Shown here in pieces: positions 1 through 8,248 of a DNA stretch of 64,000 nt. Within the stretch, counting starts at the first letter, position 1, and each line of letters starts with the position of its first letter. Source of the DNA: Bacteroidia bacterium (GTDB lineage: Bacteria > Bacteroidota > Bacteroidia > Chitinophagales > Chitinophagaceae); assembly GCA_030429205.1 (NCBI GenBank), contig JAUICZ010000001.1, forward strand, positions 796,806 through 860,805, in the 5' to 3' direction. The notes below the pieces were generated by a model. That model did not search any database. It was given only the letters and a program-made list of their open reading frames with translations, and was not told the DNA's origin. Both the position numbers and the translations under genes were made by a program.

Positions 1-1706
1 GTATTATAACTAAGCGTGTCATAGTTATACAGGCTGCGGCCACGCTCATCAAATATCAGCAACTTTGATTTATACTTATTAAGGTGCCCGCCAAGGTATA
101 ATGCGTCGAAACGTTCGTTTACAGCCCGTCTTTTACTTCTGTTGGCATACCTTAAAAATGATTTTAAAACAGGATCCTGTGCGATGTTTATTGCTGTTGT
201 TCTAAATGTGTATTCTGTTATGTTATCTCTTTGCCTTAATACTTGTTGTGCAAAACGTATACGCGCATCTTGTTCTTTATGAAAGTTGAAGTACTGTAAT
301 ACTGCTGCTGCAAAAGCTGTAATCAGTGCAGACCAAAAGATCATTTGTGGCGAGAACAAGTCTGAGTTTGTACTTAGCTTTTTAAGATCGAGCAGCATAA
401 CAAAGACCACCAGGCAAAACAGCAGTATCAGCGATACATTCATTGATGTAGCCGTTTCGCTGAGTAGTATCATTGTTACCCCAACAATCGCCAGCATCAA
501 ATACTTTACCCATTTACCCACCAATACTTTTAGCTGATATGTGATGAGGTATACCACTGTAAAAGAGGTAGCTGTAATAATCCCCACGGTAAACAACCCG
601 ATGATCGTATAGCTGGATATAGTGTAAAAATGACTTACATCGAATGAGATGCTCGAGTCTGTAACCAGTGTGCTAATGATGTTGACAAAGGCAAAAGAGT
701 AAACAATTAAGGCTACCGTAAATACTACAGCCAGTAAAAATTTTACAGAGGTGTTTAGTTTATATATTCTAATTCTCTCGTAAGGAACATTTTTCAGAAT
801 AAAAGTAGAGAGCCATAAAAACATCATGGCATTGATCAATAGATGTCCTAATGATGGTAGCAAACCGCTGGTGGCATATAATTGTGGTTTGAATAATGTC
901 AGGCTCTCGAGGTTGAAAGGTAAAATAGAATAGTAGGTTACCGCCCAGAAGCAAGCCATTAAAGACAGAATTATTGCTAACCCGTGCCACACACTTTTTT
1001 TACGAGTGATGTTAATGGTTATCAGTTGTAACCATAGTAACGAGCTGAGTAATGCAATGGCTAATACTATTTGCATCAAAACATCCGGAGACCATTGAGG
1101 CATGCTTTTCTCATCGAAGCTGAGATAAAAAACAGTAATACCTTTCTTGGAAGCAACAGGAAAACTGTTATCAGATTTTCGGGTTAGGACACTCGTATTT
1201 ACAGGTATATAGTTGGCCGCTTCAAAAGAAGATTGCAGGTAGTTATTGTCAAAGGGGTAAAGTGTAACAATAGGGTATAGAACTACCAGTTTATGTTTGA
1301 CATTTGTGCTATCGTAAGTGATACATTCTTTAATAAACTTACCACGCTCATTTTGAAAAAGCATAGTAGTATCTGCAGGTGTAGTGCCGGCACATTCTGC
1401 TAAAACCTTATTAGAGTTCCAAAAGATAATGGTATCGTCTATATAAGCATAAACGCCAAAAGAGAGGGATGATAAATATTCAATATCTCCGCTGGTAAGT
1501 TGATCGTTAAAAACTCTGCTGATTAACTCCTGGTCGTTCAGTACAGTTTCGAAGGTGCTTTCTTTTTGCTGCAGATCCTTTTCTACAGCTGTGGCCATAT
1601 TTTTAGGTGTAATGGCCAGGGTTTTTTGGTAATACCGCGCTACTGCCAAACCCCATAATAACAGGGAGAGGAACAACCAACCTTTATATGGATAGCGTTT
1701 AAACAA
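1..1706 (-). CDS. Multi-pass membrane protein, probable sensor kinase N-terminal half (partial)
   Basis: An open frame runs on the minus strand from 1706 to the window edge without a stop, about 568 codons, and continues outside. It follows the mazG stop codon in the same frame, with only a GTA codon between, so TTG at 1706 is the likely start. One N-terminal membrane segment is followed by an extracytoplasmic domain of about 200 residues. Then come roughly seven or eight hydrophobic segments and a soluble stretch containing the phrase IFDERGRSLYNYDT. Bacteroidota histidine kinases with a 7TM-like sensor look like this, but the kinase core would lie outside the window, so the function is inferred. 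It is last in a ubiX-mazG-sensor run. Confidence 0.6.
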   Translation of the reverse strand, partial: MFKRYPYKGWLFLSLLLWGLAVARYYQKTLAITPKNMATAVEKDLQQKESTFETVLNDQELISRVFNDQLTSGDIEYLSSLSFGVYAYIDDTIIFWNSNKVLAECAGTTPADTTMLFQNERGKFIKECITYDSTNVKHKLVVLYPIVTLYPFDNNYLQSSFEAANYIPVNTSVLTRKSDNSFPVASKKGITVFYLSFDEKSMPQWSPDVLMQIVLAIALLSSLLWLQLITINITRKKSVWHGLAIILSLMACFWAVTYYSILPFNLESLTLFKPQLYATSGLLPSLGHLLINAMMFLWLSTFILKNVPYERIRIYKLNTSVKFLLAVVFTVALIVYSFAFVNIISTLVTDSSISFDVSHFYTISSYTIIGLFTVGIITATSFTVVYLITYQLKVLVGKWVKYLMLAIVGVTMILLSETATSMNVSLILLFCLVVFVMLLDLKKLSTNSDLFSPQMIFWSALITAFAAAVLQYFNFHKEQDARIRFAQQVLRQRDNITEYTFRTTAINIAQDPVLKSFLRYANRSKRRAVNERFDALYLGGHLNKYKSKLLIFDERGRSLYNYDTLSYN

Positions 1707-1709
1707 TAC

Positions 1710-2474
1710 TTATTCCAGTTCTTTTGCTTTATTCCATAAGGCGTCCATCTCTTCCAGTGTCATATCCAACAATGCCTTGTTTTGCTCAGCAGCCATTTTT
1801 TCTATGTGTTGAAAACGACTGATGAATTTTTTGTTCGTTCTTTCCAGTGCCAGCTCCGGGTCTATTTTTACATATCGGGCATAATTGACAAGTGCAAATA
1901 ACACATCACCAAACTCATCTTCTATCTTGCTCGGGTCGTTACTGTCAACAGCCTCGTAGAGTTCGTTCAGTTCTTCTTCAACCTTTTCTTTTACCTGCTC
2001 TATGTCGTCCCACTCAAAACCAACCTTCTTGGTTTTGTCTTGCAACCTTAAGGCTTTTACTATAGCAGGTAAAGATTGTGGTACACCGCCCAATATAGAT
2101 TTTTTGCCTTCTTTCAGCTTTATCTGTTCCCAGTTCTGCTTTACTTCTTCCTCATCTTTCACCTTTACACTGCTGTATATATGCGGATGACGTGATACCA
2201 GTTTATTACACACGCCTTCTATCACATCATCGAATGTAAACAGCTCTTTTTCTGCCCCCAGTTTGCTGTAGAATACAATGTGCAGCAACAGGTCGCCCAG
2301 CTCTTCTTTTATGCCATCCCAATCTTGATCAGCAATAGCATCTGCCAGCTCGTAAGTTTCTTCTATGGTTTGTTGGCGCAGTGTTAATATGGTTTGTTTT
2401 TTATCCCAGGGGCATTGTTCCCTGAGTTCATCCATGATCTTTCTGAGCCTGTCTATAGATTTTGCGTACTGCAT
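1710..2474 (-). CDS. mazG: Nucleoside triphosphate pyrophosphohydrolase MazG
   Basis: Cytosolic house-cleaning enzyme that hydrolyses (d)NTPs to NMP and pyrophosphate. The 254-residue protein has the usual two tandem MazG domains. The first carries EETYELADAI and EELGDLLLHIVFYSKLG; the second carries EEELNELYEAV and EDEFGDVLFALVNYARY. These are the paired EExxE and ExxD metal-binding motifs of the family. The N-terminal CPWDKKQT phrase is also typical. It starts four bases after the end of ubiX and is followed directly by the membrane sensor, so the three genes probably share a transcript. Confidence 0.93.
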   Translation of the reverse strand: MQYAKSIDRLRKIMDELREQCPWDKKQTILTLRQQTIEETYELADAIADQDWDGIKEELGDLLLHIVFYSKLGAEKELFTFDDVIEGVCNKLVSRHPHIYSSVKVKDEEEVKQNWEQIKLKEGKKSILGGVPQSLPAIVKALRLQDKTKKVGFEWDDIEQVKEKVEEELNELYEAVDSNDPSKIEDEFGDVLFALVNYARYVKIDPELALERTNKKFISRFQHIEKMAAEQNKALLDMTLEEMDALWNKAKELE

Positions 2475-2478
2475 TTGT

Positions 2479-3036
2479 TTATTTTTCCTGCCATTTATAA
2501 CCGTCAGCCTTCAGCCCTGTTAGTTGTAGCACTCTGTGTATAACAGTGTATGCAACTTCTTCTATCGTTTCAGGGTTGCTATAAAAGGATGGTGTTGCGG
2601 GGCAAATAATACCACCTGCCTCGGTAACAGTAGTCATATTTTTAAGCTGTATCAGATTGTAGGGTGTTTCTCGCACAACGCAAATGAGCTTTCTGCGTTC
2701 TTTCAGCATTACGTCGGCGGCACGGGTAATCAGATCGTTACTAATGCCGGAAGCAATTCTACCAACAGTACCCATACTACAAGGGCAAATAATAAGTGCC
2801 TCGTAAGAAGAGCTGCCTGATGCAAAGGGAGCCATAAAATCGTTTTTACCCCATGCTTTAAAAGGGTATTGGCTGTATTGCTCGTCTTTGAGCTCGTGTT
2901 GCCATACTGTATGGGCATTGTCCGACCAGACCACTCCCACTTCGGTCAGTTGGTCTTGCAACGCTGCCAATTTATCCAATAAGACTTTTGCATATACAGA
3001 CCCACTGGCCCCTGTAATTGCCACCGCTACCTTCAT
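2479..3036 (-). CDS. ubiX: UbiX-family flavin prenyltransferase
   Basis: Makes prenylated FMN, the cofactor of UbiD-type decarboxylases, by joining a dimethylallyl group to FMN. The 185-residue length fits the family. GASGSVYA near residue 10 is the flavin-binding loop. PCSMGTVGRIASGISNDL and the C-terminal half beginning RRKLICVVRETP are the conserved catalytic segments. This lineage makes menaquinone rather than ubiquinone, so the partner decarboxylase is probably a UbiD homologue elsewhere. It is first in the minus-strand run with mazG and is divergent from the thioredoxin gene at 3106. Confidence 0.9.
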   Translation of the reverse strand: MKVAVAITGASGSVYAKVLLDKLAALQDQLTEVGVVWSDNAHTVWQHELKDEQYSQYPFKAWGKNDFMAPFASGSSSYEALIICPCSMGTVGRIASGISNDLITRAADVMLKERRKLICVVRETPYNLIQLKNMTTVTEAGGIICPATPSFYSNPETIEEVAYTVIHRVLQLTGLKADGYKWQEK

Positions 3037-3105
3037 ATATTCTTATTAATCAAATATCACAAGTCTTTAACAAAGCTACACGTAAATAATTGTAAATTCG
3101 TACGT

Positions 3106-3696
3106 ATGAAACTACTGAAAATGAGATATATAACAGTTTTATTGGCTGCATTGTTTTTTGCGAATCTAAGTTTTGCAGAAGGTAAAGGGGGAAAAAGCAA
3201 TGACAAAGTAAACTGGATGACGTGGGATGAGGTGCAAACAGCCATGAAGAAGGAGCCTAAAAAGGTGTGGGTAGATGTATATACAGATTGGTGCGGCTGG
3301 TGTAAGGTGATGGATAAAAAGACATTCAGTAATCCTGACGTAGTTAAATACATGAATGAAAACTTCTATGCTGTAAAGTTCAATGCAGAAGGTCAGGAAG
3401 ATATTATGTTTCTGGGTAAAACATATGGTTTTGCGCCCGAGTACAGGGCTAACCAGCTAGCAGCCGAATTAATGGGTGGTCAAATGTCTTACCCTACATT
3501 CATATTTATGGACGAGCATTTCCAGAATGCTGTACGCGTACCGGGTTATCAAAACGTTCCGCAGATAGAAGTTATTTTCAACTTTTTAATGAGCGGATCT
3601 CATAAAAAGAAAATGAGCGTTGATGAGTATGCCAAGACATTCAAAGGTACTTGGAAAGAAGAAGCCGGTAAAGGTGGCGGTGCTGTAGGGCACTAA
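3106..3696 (+). CDS. Secreted thioredoxin-family protein (CGWC)
   Basis: The 196-residue protein has an N-terminal signal peptide (hydrophobic residues about 8-24, ending SFA) and a thioredoxin-like fold. WCGWCKVMDK holds the redox pair C63 and C66, and YPTF supplies the cis-proline loop. This arrangement matches the thioredoxin_7 / DUF255-like group of periplasmic disulfide proteins in Bacteroidota. The tail is rich in Lys and Gly. A second possible start (MRYITV) lies at 3121. It is a single gene, converging on nth with one base between stop codons. The electron partner is not visible. Confidence 0.85.
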   Translation: MKLLKMRYITVLLAALFFANLSFAEGKGGKSNDKVNWMTWDEVQTAMKKEPKKVWVDVYTDWCGWCKVMDKKTFSNPDVVKYMNENFYAVKFNAEGQEDIMFLGKTYGFAPEYRANQLAAELMGGQMSYPTFIFMDEHFQNAVRVPGYQNVPQIEVIFNFLMSGSHKKKMSVDEYAKTFKGTWKEEAGKGGGAVGH

Positions 3697-3697
3697 T

Positions 3698-4354
3698 CTA
3701 CTGCTCTATAACATGCCTCATATCAGATTTGTAGAACTTACAAATCTCAGTCAAACCGCATTTTTCGCATTTAGGTCTGCGAGCCAAACAGGTATATCTG
3801 CCATGCAGTATCAGCCAGTGGTGTGCTTTGTGTATCAATTCTTCAGGAAAGTATTTTATCAACTGTTTTTCTGCCTGTAGCGGATTCTTGGCATTCGTAG
3901 TCAGCCCTATTCTGGCAGACACGCGAAACACATGTGTATCTACAGCCATGTTAGGCTGGTTAAATATTACCGAAGTAATAACATTAGCTGTTTTTCTGCC
4001 AACGCCAGGTAGCTTCACTAAATCCTCAACTGTATCGGGCACCTCGCTATTAAAATCGCTGACCAGCATTTTACCCATACCTATCAGGTGTTTGGTTTTA
4101 TTGTTGGCAAAGGTTACACTGCGTATAAAAGGCTCTACATCTTCAAATTCCGCTTCGGCCAATAACTCAGGAGTGGGAAACTGTTTGAAGAGCTCAGGGG
4201 TTACAATGTTCACTCGTTTGTCGGTACACTGTGCAGATAAGATCACCGCTACCAGTAACTCGTATGGGTTGCTGTAATGCAGTTCGGTTTCGGCTTCCGG
4301 CATATTTTTTTGAAACCAATCGATGACAAACTCGTAACGCTCTTTTTTATTCAT
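3698..4354 (-). CDS. nth: Endonuclease III
   Basis: DNA glycosylase and AP lyase that removes oxidised pyrimidines in base-excision repair. I place the start at the ATG at 4354 (MNKKERYEF, 218 residues). The longer reading back to 4459 would run through a terminator hairpin and the end of msrB. The helix-hairpin-helix LPGVGRKTANV contains the catalytic lysine K121. D139 lies in AVDTHVFR. The C-terminal cysteines follow C-x6-C-x2-C-x5-C, the [4Fe-4S] cluster signature. The start codon sits immediately behind the msrB terminator, which is unusual. Confidence 0.95.
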   Translation of the reverse strand: MNKKERYEFVIDWFQKNMPEAETELHYSNPYELLVAVILSAQCTDKRVNIVTPELFKQFPTPELLAEAEFEDVEPFIRSVTFANNKTKHLIGMGKMLVSDFNSEVPDTVEDLVKLPGVGRKTANVITSVIFNQPNMAVDTHVFRVSARIGLTTNAKNPLQAEKQLIKYFPEELIHKAHHWLILHGRYTCLARRPKCEKCGLTEICKFYKSDMRHVIEQ

Positions 4355-4355
4355 A

Positions 4356-4390
4356 GAAAAACCCGCTATTTCATCACAAAATAGCGGGTT
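4356..4390 (-). terminator. Terminator of msrB, abutting the nth start
   Basis: An 11-bp perfect inverted repeat, AACCCGCTATT / AATAGCGGGTT (4360-4370 and 4380-4390), has a 9-nt loop. On the minus strand it is followed by a run of T at 4356-4360. It lies 20 nt after the msrB stop codon and ends two bases before the nth ATG. Read-through transcripts would therefore have the nth ribosome-binding region folded into the 3' arm. Confidence 0.85.
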
Positions 4391-4410
4391 CTGTATAAAC
4401 ACCCAACACC

Positions 4411-4935
4411 CTATTTGTCTTTTTCTGTCACCAACTCCAACACGGCAGAGTTCATGCAATATCTTTTACCCGTTGGTTGCGGTCCGTCATCGAACACATG
4501 CCCAAGGTGCGATCCGCAACGCGCACACTCAACCTCTTCGCGCACCATGCCATGAGAGCGGTCTACTTTTATTGCAACGCTTCCTTCTTTCAAAGGCTTG
4601 TAAAAGCTTGGCCATCCGGTGCCGCTTTTAAACTTTGTTTCAGAATCAAACAGTGCGTTACCACATACAGCACAGTGGTACGTACCGTCATCCTTCACAT
4701 TTACGTATTCCCCTGTAAATGCTCTTTCTGTACCTTCTTCTCGGGCTACATAGTAAACATTTTCCGGCAGCACCTTTTTCCATTCATCGTTACTTACATT
4801 CAGTTTTTTAGAGTCTGTACGAGAGTAGTAAGGATTGTTTTTTGAGTTGTTGTTCATATCGGTTTGTTTTTGAGCATTAGAGCATTGTACAAATAATACA
4901 CTGCACAATATGAAAATAATATTCGAGTATCGCAT
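4411..4935 (-). CDS. msrB: Peptide methionine-R-sulfoxide reductase, lipoprotein
   Basis: Reduces methionine-R-sulfoxide in oxidised proteins. The ATG at 4935 gives a clean lipoprotein signal (MRYSNIIFIL, lipobox LFVQC with C18), so the protein is probably anchored in the envelope. An ATG at 4980 would add 15 residues ahead of the signal. The SelR domain shows the two zinc-binding CxxC pairs (CAVCG, CARCG) and the active-site segment KRYCMNSAVLEL with the catalytic Cys. GTGWPSF and HLGHVFDDGP are also family signatures. It is the only methionine sulfoxide reductase here; an MsrA is not seen. Confidence 0.93.
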   Translation of the reverse strand: MRYSNIIFILCSVLFVQCSNAQKQTDMNNNSKNNPYYSRTDSKKLNVSNDEWKKVLPENVYYVAREEGTERAFTGEYVNVKDDGTYHCAVCGNALFDSETKFKSGTGWPSFYKPLKEGSVAIKVDRSHGMVREEVECARCGSHLGHVFDDGPQPTGKRYCMNSAVLELVTEKDK

Positions 4936-5014
4936 ATGGTTCAATTTTAGTATGATATCAATTACGATGTTATGACGCATGTAGTTGATAGCACTCTGTT
5001 AAACATTTGTAAAG

Positions 5015-5034
5015 TTCTCGTTCTATGACGAGAA
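5015..5034. promoter_or_regulatory. Inverted repeat between msrB and the CoA-transferase
   Basis: TTCTCGT and ACGAGAA form a 7-bp perfect inverted repeat with a 6-nt spacer. It lies in the short divergent region between msrB and the CoA-transferase gene. The position suits an operator for one or both genes. The sequence alone does not name a regulator. Confidence 0.35.
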
Positions 5035-5072
5035 TCATAGTTAAGACGTACCAGCCGTTATAACTTTACAAC

Positions 5073-6359
5073 ATGATAGCACCTAATTATGTAACAGCAG
5101 AAGAAGCTGTTTTGTTGGTTGAGTCTAACGATCGTGTTTTTTTACATGGAAGTGCAGCCACACCACTACACCTCATTAATACATTACTGAAAAGAGCAGG
5201 CGATATCAAAAATGTTGAGTTGGTTGCCATTAGTACCTTCGGTGATATTAAGTGGGATACACCTGAAGTAAAAGAGAGCTTTTATCTTAATTCATTATTT
5301 GTTTCTGCGAATGTTAGAGGTTGGGTTAATAGCCCGTATGGAGACTATGTGCCTGTATTTTTGAGTGAGATACCGACCCTTTTTAAAGAAAATATTTTGC
5401 CGCTTGATGTGGCTATGGTGCAGGTGTCTCCACCCGATAAGCATGGGTATTGTACACTGGGCACATCTGTAGACGCGGCATGGACTGCTGTGCGTACTGC
5501 TAAAAAGATCATTGCGCAGGTGAATCCTAAAATGCCACGTACTCATGGCGATACACATATTCATAGCTCTAAGTTTGATGCTATGGTGCTGGAAGAAGCA
5601 GTATTGCCTGAAGTAGATTACAGCAAAAAAGTAGATGATGTGGCCTTGAAGATCGGGCAGAATGTAGCTGAGTTAATAGAAGATGGTTCTACTTTACAAA
5701 TGGGCATTGGCTCTATACCTGATGCTGTTTTAAAGTCGCTGACCAACCATAAAGAGCTGGGTATACATACGGAGATGTTTAGTGATGGAGTGATACCGTT
5801 GGTAGAAAACGGAGTGATTACGAATCAGCATAAAAAGATACGCCCCGGCAAGATAGTGAGCACCTTTACTATGGGTACACAAAAGTTGTACGACTTTGTG
5901 AATGATAACCCCAACATTACTTTCATGGATGTGGCTTATGTGAACGATACGGCCATCATCCGTAAAAACCCGAAAGTGATCGCCATTAACAGTGCGCTGG
6001 AAATTGACCTGACAGGGCAGATATGTGCTGACTCGCTGGGTACTTACCAGTTCTCGGGCATTGGCGGACAAATGGATTTTATGAGGGGAGCGTCTTTATC
6101 GCCGGGTGGTAAACCGATCATCGCATTGCCATCAGTAACAGGTAAAGGAGTATCGCGTATTACCCCGATGCTGAACCAAGGGGCAGGCGTGGTGACCACA
6201 CGCGGGCATGTACATTATGTAGTGACAGAATATGGTGTAGTAAACTTGTACGGCAAGAATATGGAGCAACGCGCCAAGCTACTCATTAGTATTGCTCACC
6301 CGGATCATAGAGAAGATCTGGAAAGAGCTTTTTATAATAGGTTTGAGACAACACATTAA
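5073..6359 (+). CDS. Acetyl-CoA hydrolase/transferase family protein
   Basis: CoA-transferase of the class I family that includes succinyl-CoA:acetate and 4-hydroxybutyrate CoA-transferases. It moves CoA between acyl-CoA and a free acid. The protein has 428 residues. The middle carries LQMGIGSIPDAV and HTEMFSDG, whose Glu is the usual acyl-anhydride-forming residue. The C-terminal half has GGQMDFMRGA and VVTEYGVVNLYGK, typical of the family. The exact acyl substrate cannot be read from sequence. It is a single gene with a terminator that overlaps its stop codon. Confidence 0.9.
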   Translation: MIAPNYVTAEEAVLLVESNDRVFLHGSAATPLHLINTLLKRAGDIKNVELVAISTFGDIKWDTPEVKESFYLNSLFVSANVRGWVNSPYGDYVPVFLSEIPTLFKENILPLDVAMVQVSPPDKHGYCTLGTSVDAAWTAVRTAKKIIAQVNPKMPRTHGDTHIHSSKFDAMVLEEAVLPEVDYSKKVDDVALKIGQNVAELIEDGSTLQMGIGSIPDAVLKSLTNHKELGIHTEMFSDGVIPLVENGVITNQHKKIRPGKIVSTFTMGTQKLYDFVNDNPNITFMDVAYVNDTAIIRKNPKVIAINSALEIDLTGQICADSLGTYQFSGIGGQMDFMRGASLSPGGKPIIALPSVTGKGVSRITPMLNQGAGVVTTRGHVHYVVTEYGVVNLYGKNMEQRAKLLISIAHPDHREDLERAFYNRFETTH

Positions 6360-6385
6360 AAAAGGAGGCAATTGCCTCCTTTTTT
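6358..6385. terminator. Bidirectional terminator (28-nt perfect palindrome)
   Basis: A perfect palindrome, six A then GGAGGCAATTGCCTCC then six T. It functions as an intrinsic terminator in both directions. It overlaps the stop codon of the CoA-transferase on the plus strand and that of the M16 protein on the minus strand. Confidence 0.92.
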
Positions 6386-7667
6386 ATACCACCACCACTT
6401 CGTGGAAAGTTTCTTTATTGTAGTACTTCTGTGCCAGGTCGCGCAGGGTATCTGCATCGGTAGATTTGTATATCTGCACATTTCTGTCAAAGTCTGCTAT
6501 ATCCAAATCGTTAGCGATCATCATGCGCCAGCGTTGCAGTATCTGGAATGGCCCGTCTAAGTCGCCCAGCAGGTTACCCAGCAGGTAGTTTTTTACCAGC
6601 AGTAACTCATCGTCACCTATTTTATCGTTGGTGATCTTCTCCATCTCTTTATATACCTCACTCACGGCATCTTCAATCACCTTTCTGCCTACTTCAGTTT
6701 GTATCACCATAGTACCTCCATTCATCATAGGTGAAATACCGCTGTAAATACCATAGGTAAAACCTTTGTCCTCACGAATGTTACTCATCAACCTGGAGCC
6801 GAAGTAGCCACCAAATACAGTATTCAACAATATCATAGGTACAAAGTCCTGGTGTTTCCTGTTCGGGAATAAGCTGCCTATGCGTATGGCACCTTGTACA
6901 CCATTTTCATCGTTGATGATGTTGTGCTTCTTTTCTGCATGTGTTTGTAAAGAAAAGGCACTACCCACCGCAGCATCGTGTGTAATGCTGTGCTGCCCGA
7001 AGATATCATTAATAAGTGCCACCTCTTTCTTACCCACATTGCCCGCCATGAAAATCTTCACATCAAACAGGTTCAAACATTTATCGTAAAAATCAATAAG
7101 GTCTTCTCTGTTTAAAGCTTCAATACTCGTCTGCTTAGAGTAGCGCCCGTATGGGTGCTGCTCACCAAACAATAAAGCATCTATTTTCTGATTGGCCACA
7201 AAATCGCATTGGCGCAAATTTACCATCAGGCGTTGCACTATATTCTGCTTGTATAGGTCCAACTCTTCTTGCGGAAAAGTAGCCTCTGTAATGATCTCAA
7301 AAACAATAGGCAGCAGGTCGGGCAAATGCTTGGTCAGTGTATATAAAGACAGTGTAGCACTATCGTTACCTGGACGTACCCTTAAGCTGGCACCGTAAAA
7401 TTCTAAAGCTTCGTTTATTTGATTAGCGGTTCTTTTTTTAGTTCCATTCTTCAACAAACCGGCTACCGCCTGTGCAACACCCTCTTTTTGCTCTTGCCAC
7501 AAACCGGCAGGAAAAACCCAGTCAACCTCAACTACATCCTGCACGCCGGCATTGAGCCAGTAAAGCCTCAAGCCGTTATCAAGTGCTTCTTTATGTATTG
7601 GCGGAAGATTAAAATCAAACGCTATCGCATCCTGTACTATAGGTGCTGTAGTTCTGTCTAGTGTCAT
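6384..7667 (-). CDS. M16-family peptidase homologue lacking the zinc site
   Basis: The 427-residue protein aligns by eye along one M16 half-unit. It has an N-terminal NGLRLYWL strand and the C-terminal RxxKGFTYGIYSG segment, the substrate-binding Arg/Tyr pair of the family. The inverse zinc motif HxxEH is missing: where active members read roughly GLAHLLEHMLFKGT, this one reads GVAQAVAGLLKNGT (residues 63-76). It should therefore be a non-catalytic subunit that pairs with an active M16 protein. Such a partner is not next to it here. Six bases separate it from the upstream thioesterase, so the two are probably co-transcribed. Confidence 0.88.
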   Translation of the reverse strand: MTLDRTTAPIVQDAIAFDFNLPPIHKEALDNGLRLYWLNAGVQDVVEVDWVFPAGLWQEQKEGVAQAVAGLLKNGTKKRTANQINEALEFYGASLRVRPGNDSATLSLYTLTKHLPDLLPIVFEIITEATFPQEELDLYKQNIVQRLMVNLRQCDFVANQKIDALLFGEQHPYGRYSKQTSIEALNREDLIDFYDKCLNLFDVKIFMAGNVGKKEVALINDIFGQHSITHDAAVGSAFSLQTHAEKKHNIINDENGVQGAIRIGSLFPNRKHQDFVPMILLNTVFGGYFGSRLMSNIREDKGFTYGIYSGISPMMNGGTMVIQTEVGRKVIEDAVSEVYKEMEKITNDKIGDDELLLVKNYLLGNLLGDLDGPFQILQRWRMMIANDLDIADFDRNVQIYKSTDADTLRDLAQKYYNKETFHEVVVV

Positions 7668-7673
7668 TTTGCT

Positions 7674-8192
7674 TTATTTATCCTGTACAAATAATGAGCG
7701 AAGCTCTGTTGCTTCTTCAGGTTTCATTCTGCCGCCTAATACTAAGCGTACCTGTCTGCGACGCAAAGCGGCATCATACATTTTTTGCTCTTCTTCCGTT
7801 TCAGGTGTTACATGTGGTACCTTACGCGGACGGCTGTTTGGGTCCAGCGCAACAAACGTTAAGTATGCCTCGTTAGATAAGTACTTGTATTGTGCAGCTA
7901 CATCCTCGCCCCATACCTTCACATATATCTCCATAGAGGTGCTGAACGCTCTTACAACTTTAGCTTCCAACGTAACTACATTGCCCAGCTTAATAGCATT
8001 TTTGAACGATACGTTATCTACCGATGCTGTTACCACAGGGCAATTACAATGCTTTTGTGCAGATATAGCCGCAGCAATATCCATCCAGTGCATGAGTTTA
8101 CCACCCATCAGGTTGCCCAGCGTATTGGTGTCGTTGGGTAGTACCAGCTCCGACATCATGACGTAGCTGTCTTTCGGGCATTTTTCTTTCAT
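7674..8192 (-). CDS. Hotdog-fold acyl-CoA thioesterase
   Basis: Hydrolyses acyl-CoA to free acid and CoA. The 172-residue single hotdog domain resembles the YciA / cytosolic ACOT group. LPNDTNTLGNLMGGKLMHWMD holds the catalytic Asn/Asp region and the start of the hotdog helix, and VTASVDNVSFKNAI is the second conserved strand. The C-terminal tail, about 50 charged residues, is longer than in the shortest members. It is first in a two-gene unit with the M16 protein. A TACCTTTG box lies 22 bases upstream of the ATG. Confidence 0.9.
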   Translation of the reverse strand: MKEKCPKDSYVMMSELVLPNDTNTLGNLMGGKLMHWMDIAAAISAQKHCNCPVVTASVDNVSFKNAIKLGNVVTLEAKVVRAFSTSMEIYVKVWGEDVAAQYKYLSNEAYLTFVALDPNSRPRKVPHVTPETEEEQKMYDAALRRRQVRLVLGGRMKPEEATELRSLFVQDK

Positions 8193-8213
8193 GTCTTAAT
8201 GTTTTAAACGCAG

Positions 8214-8221
8214 CAAAGGTA
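8214..8221 (-). promoter_or_regulatory. -7 box of the thioesterase gene
   Basis: TACCTTTG on the minus strand fits the Bacteroidota -7 consensus TAnnTTTG. No good -33 TTTG is seen at the right distance. A short inverted repeat, GGTAG-attata-CTACC (about 8222-8237), lies just upstream and could be an operator or a weak terminator of the receptor gene. Confidence 0.45.
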
Positions 8222-8248
8222 GGTAGATTATACTACCCACCATATTGA

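Noticed and set aside
3698-4459. Longer nth reading from ATG 4459
   Set aside because: It would run through the msrB stop region and its terminator, and the extra 35 residues do not match endonuclease III; ATG 4354 gives the normal N-terminus.
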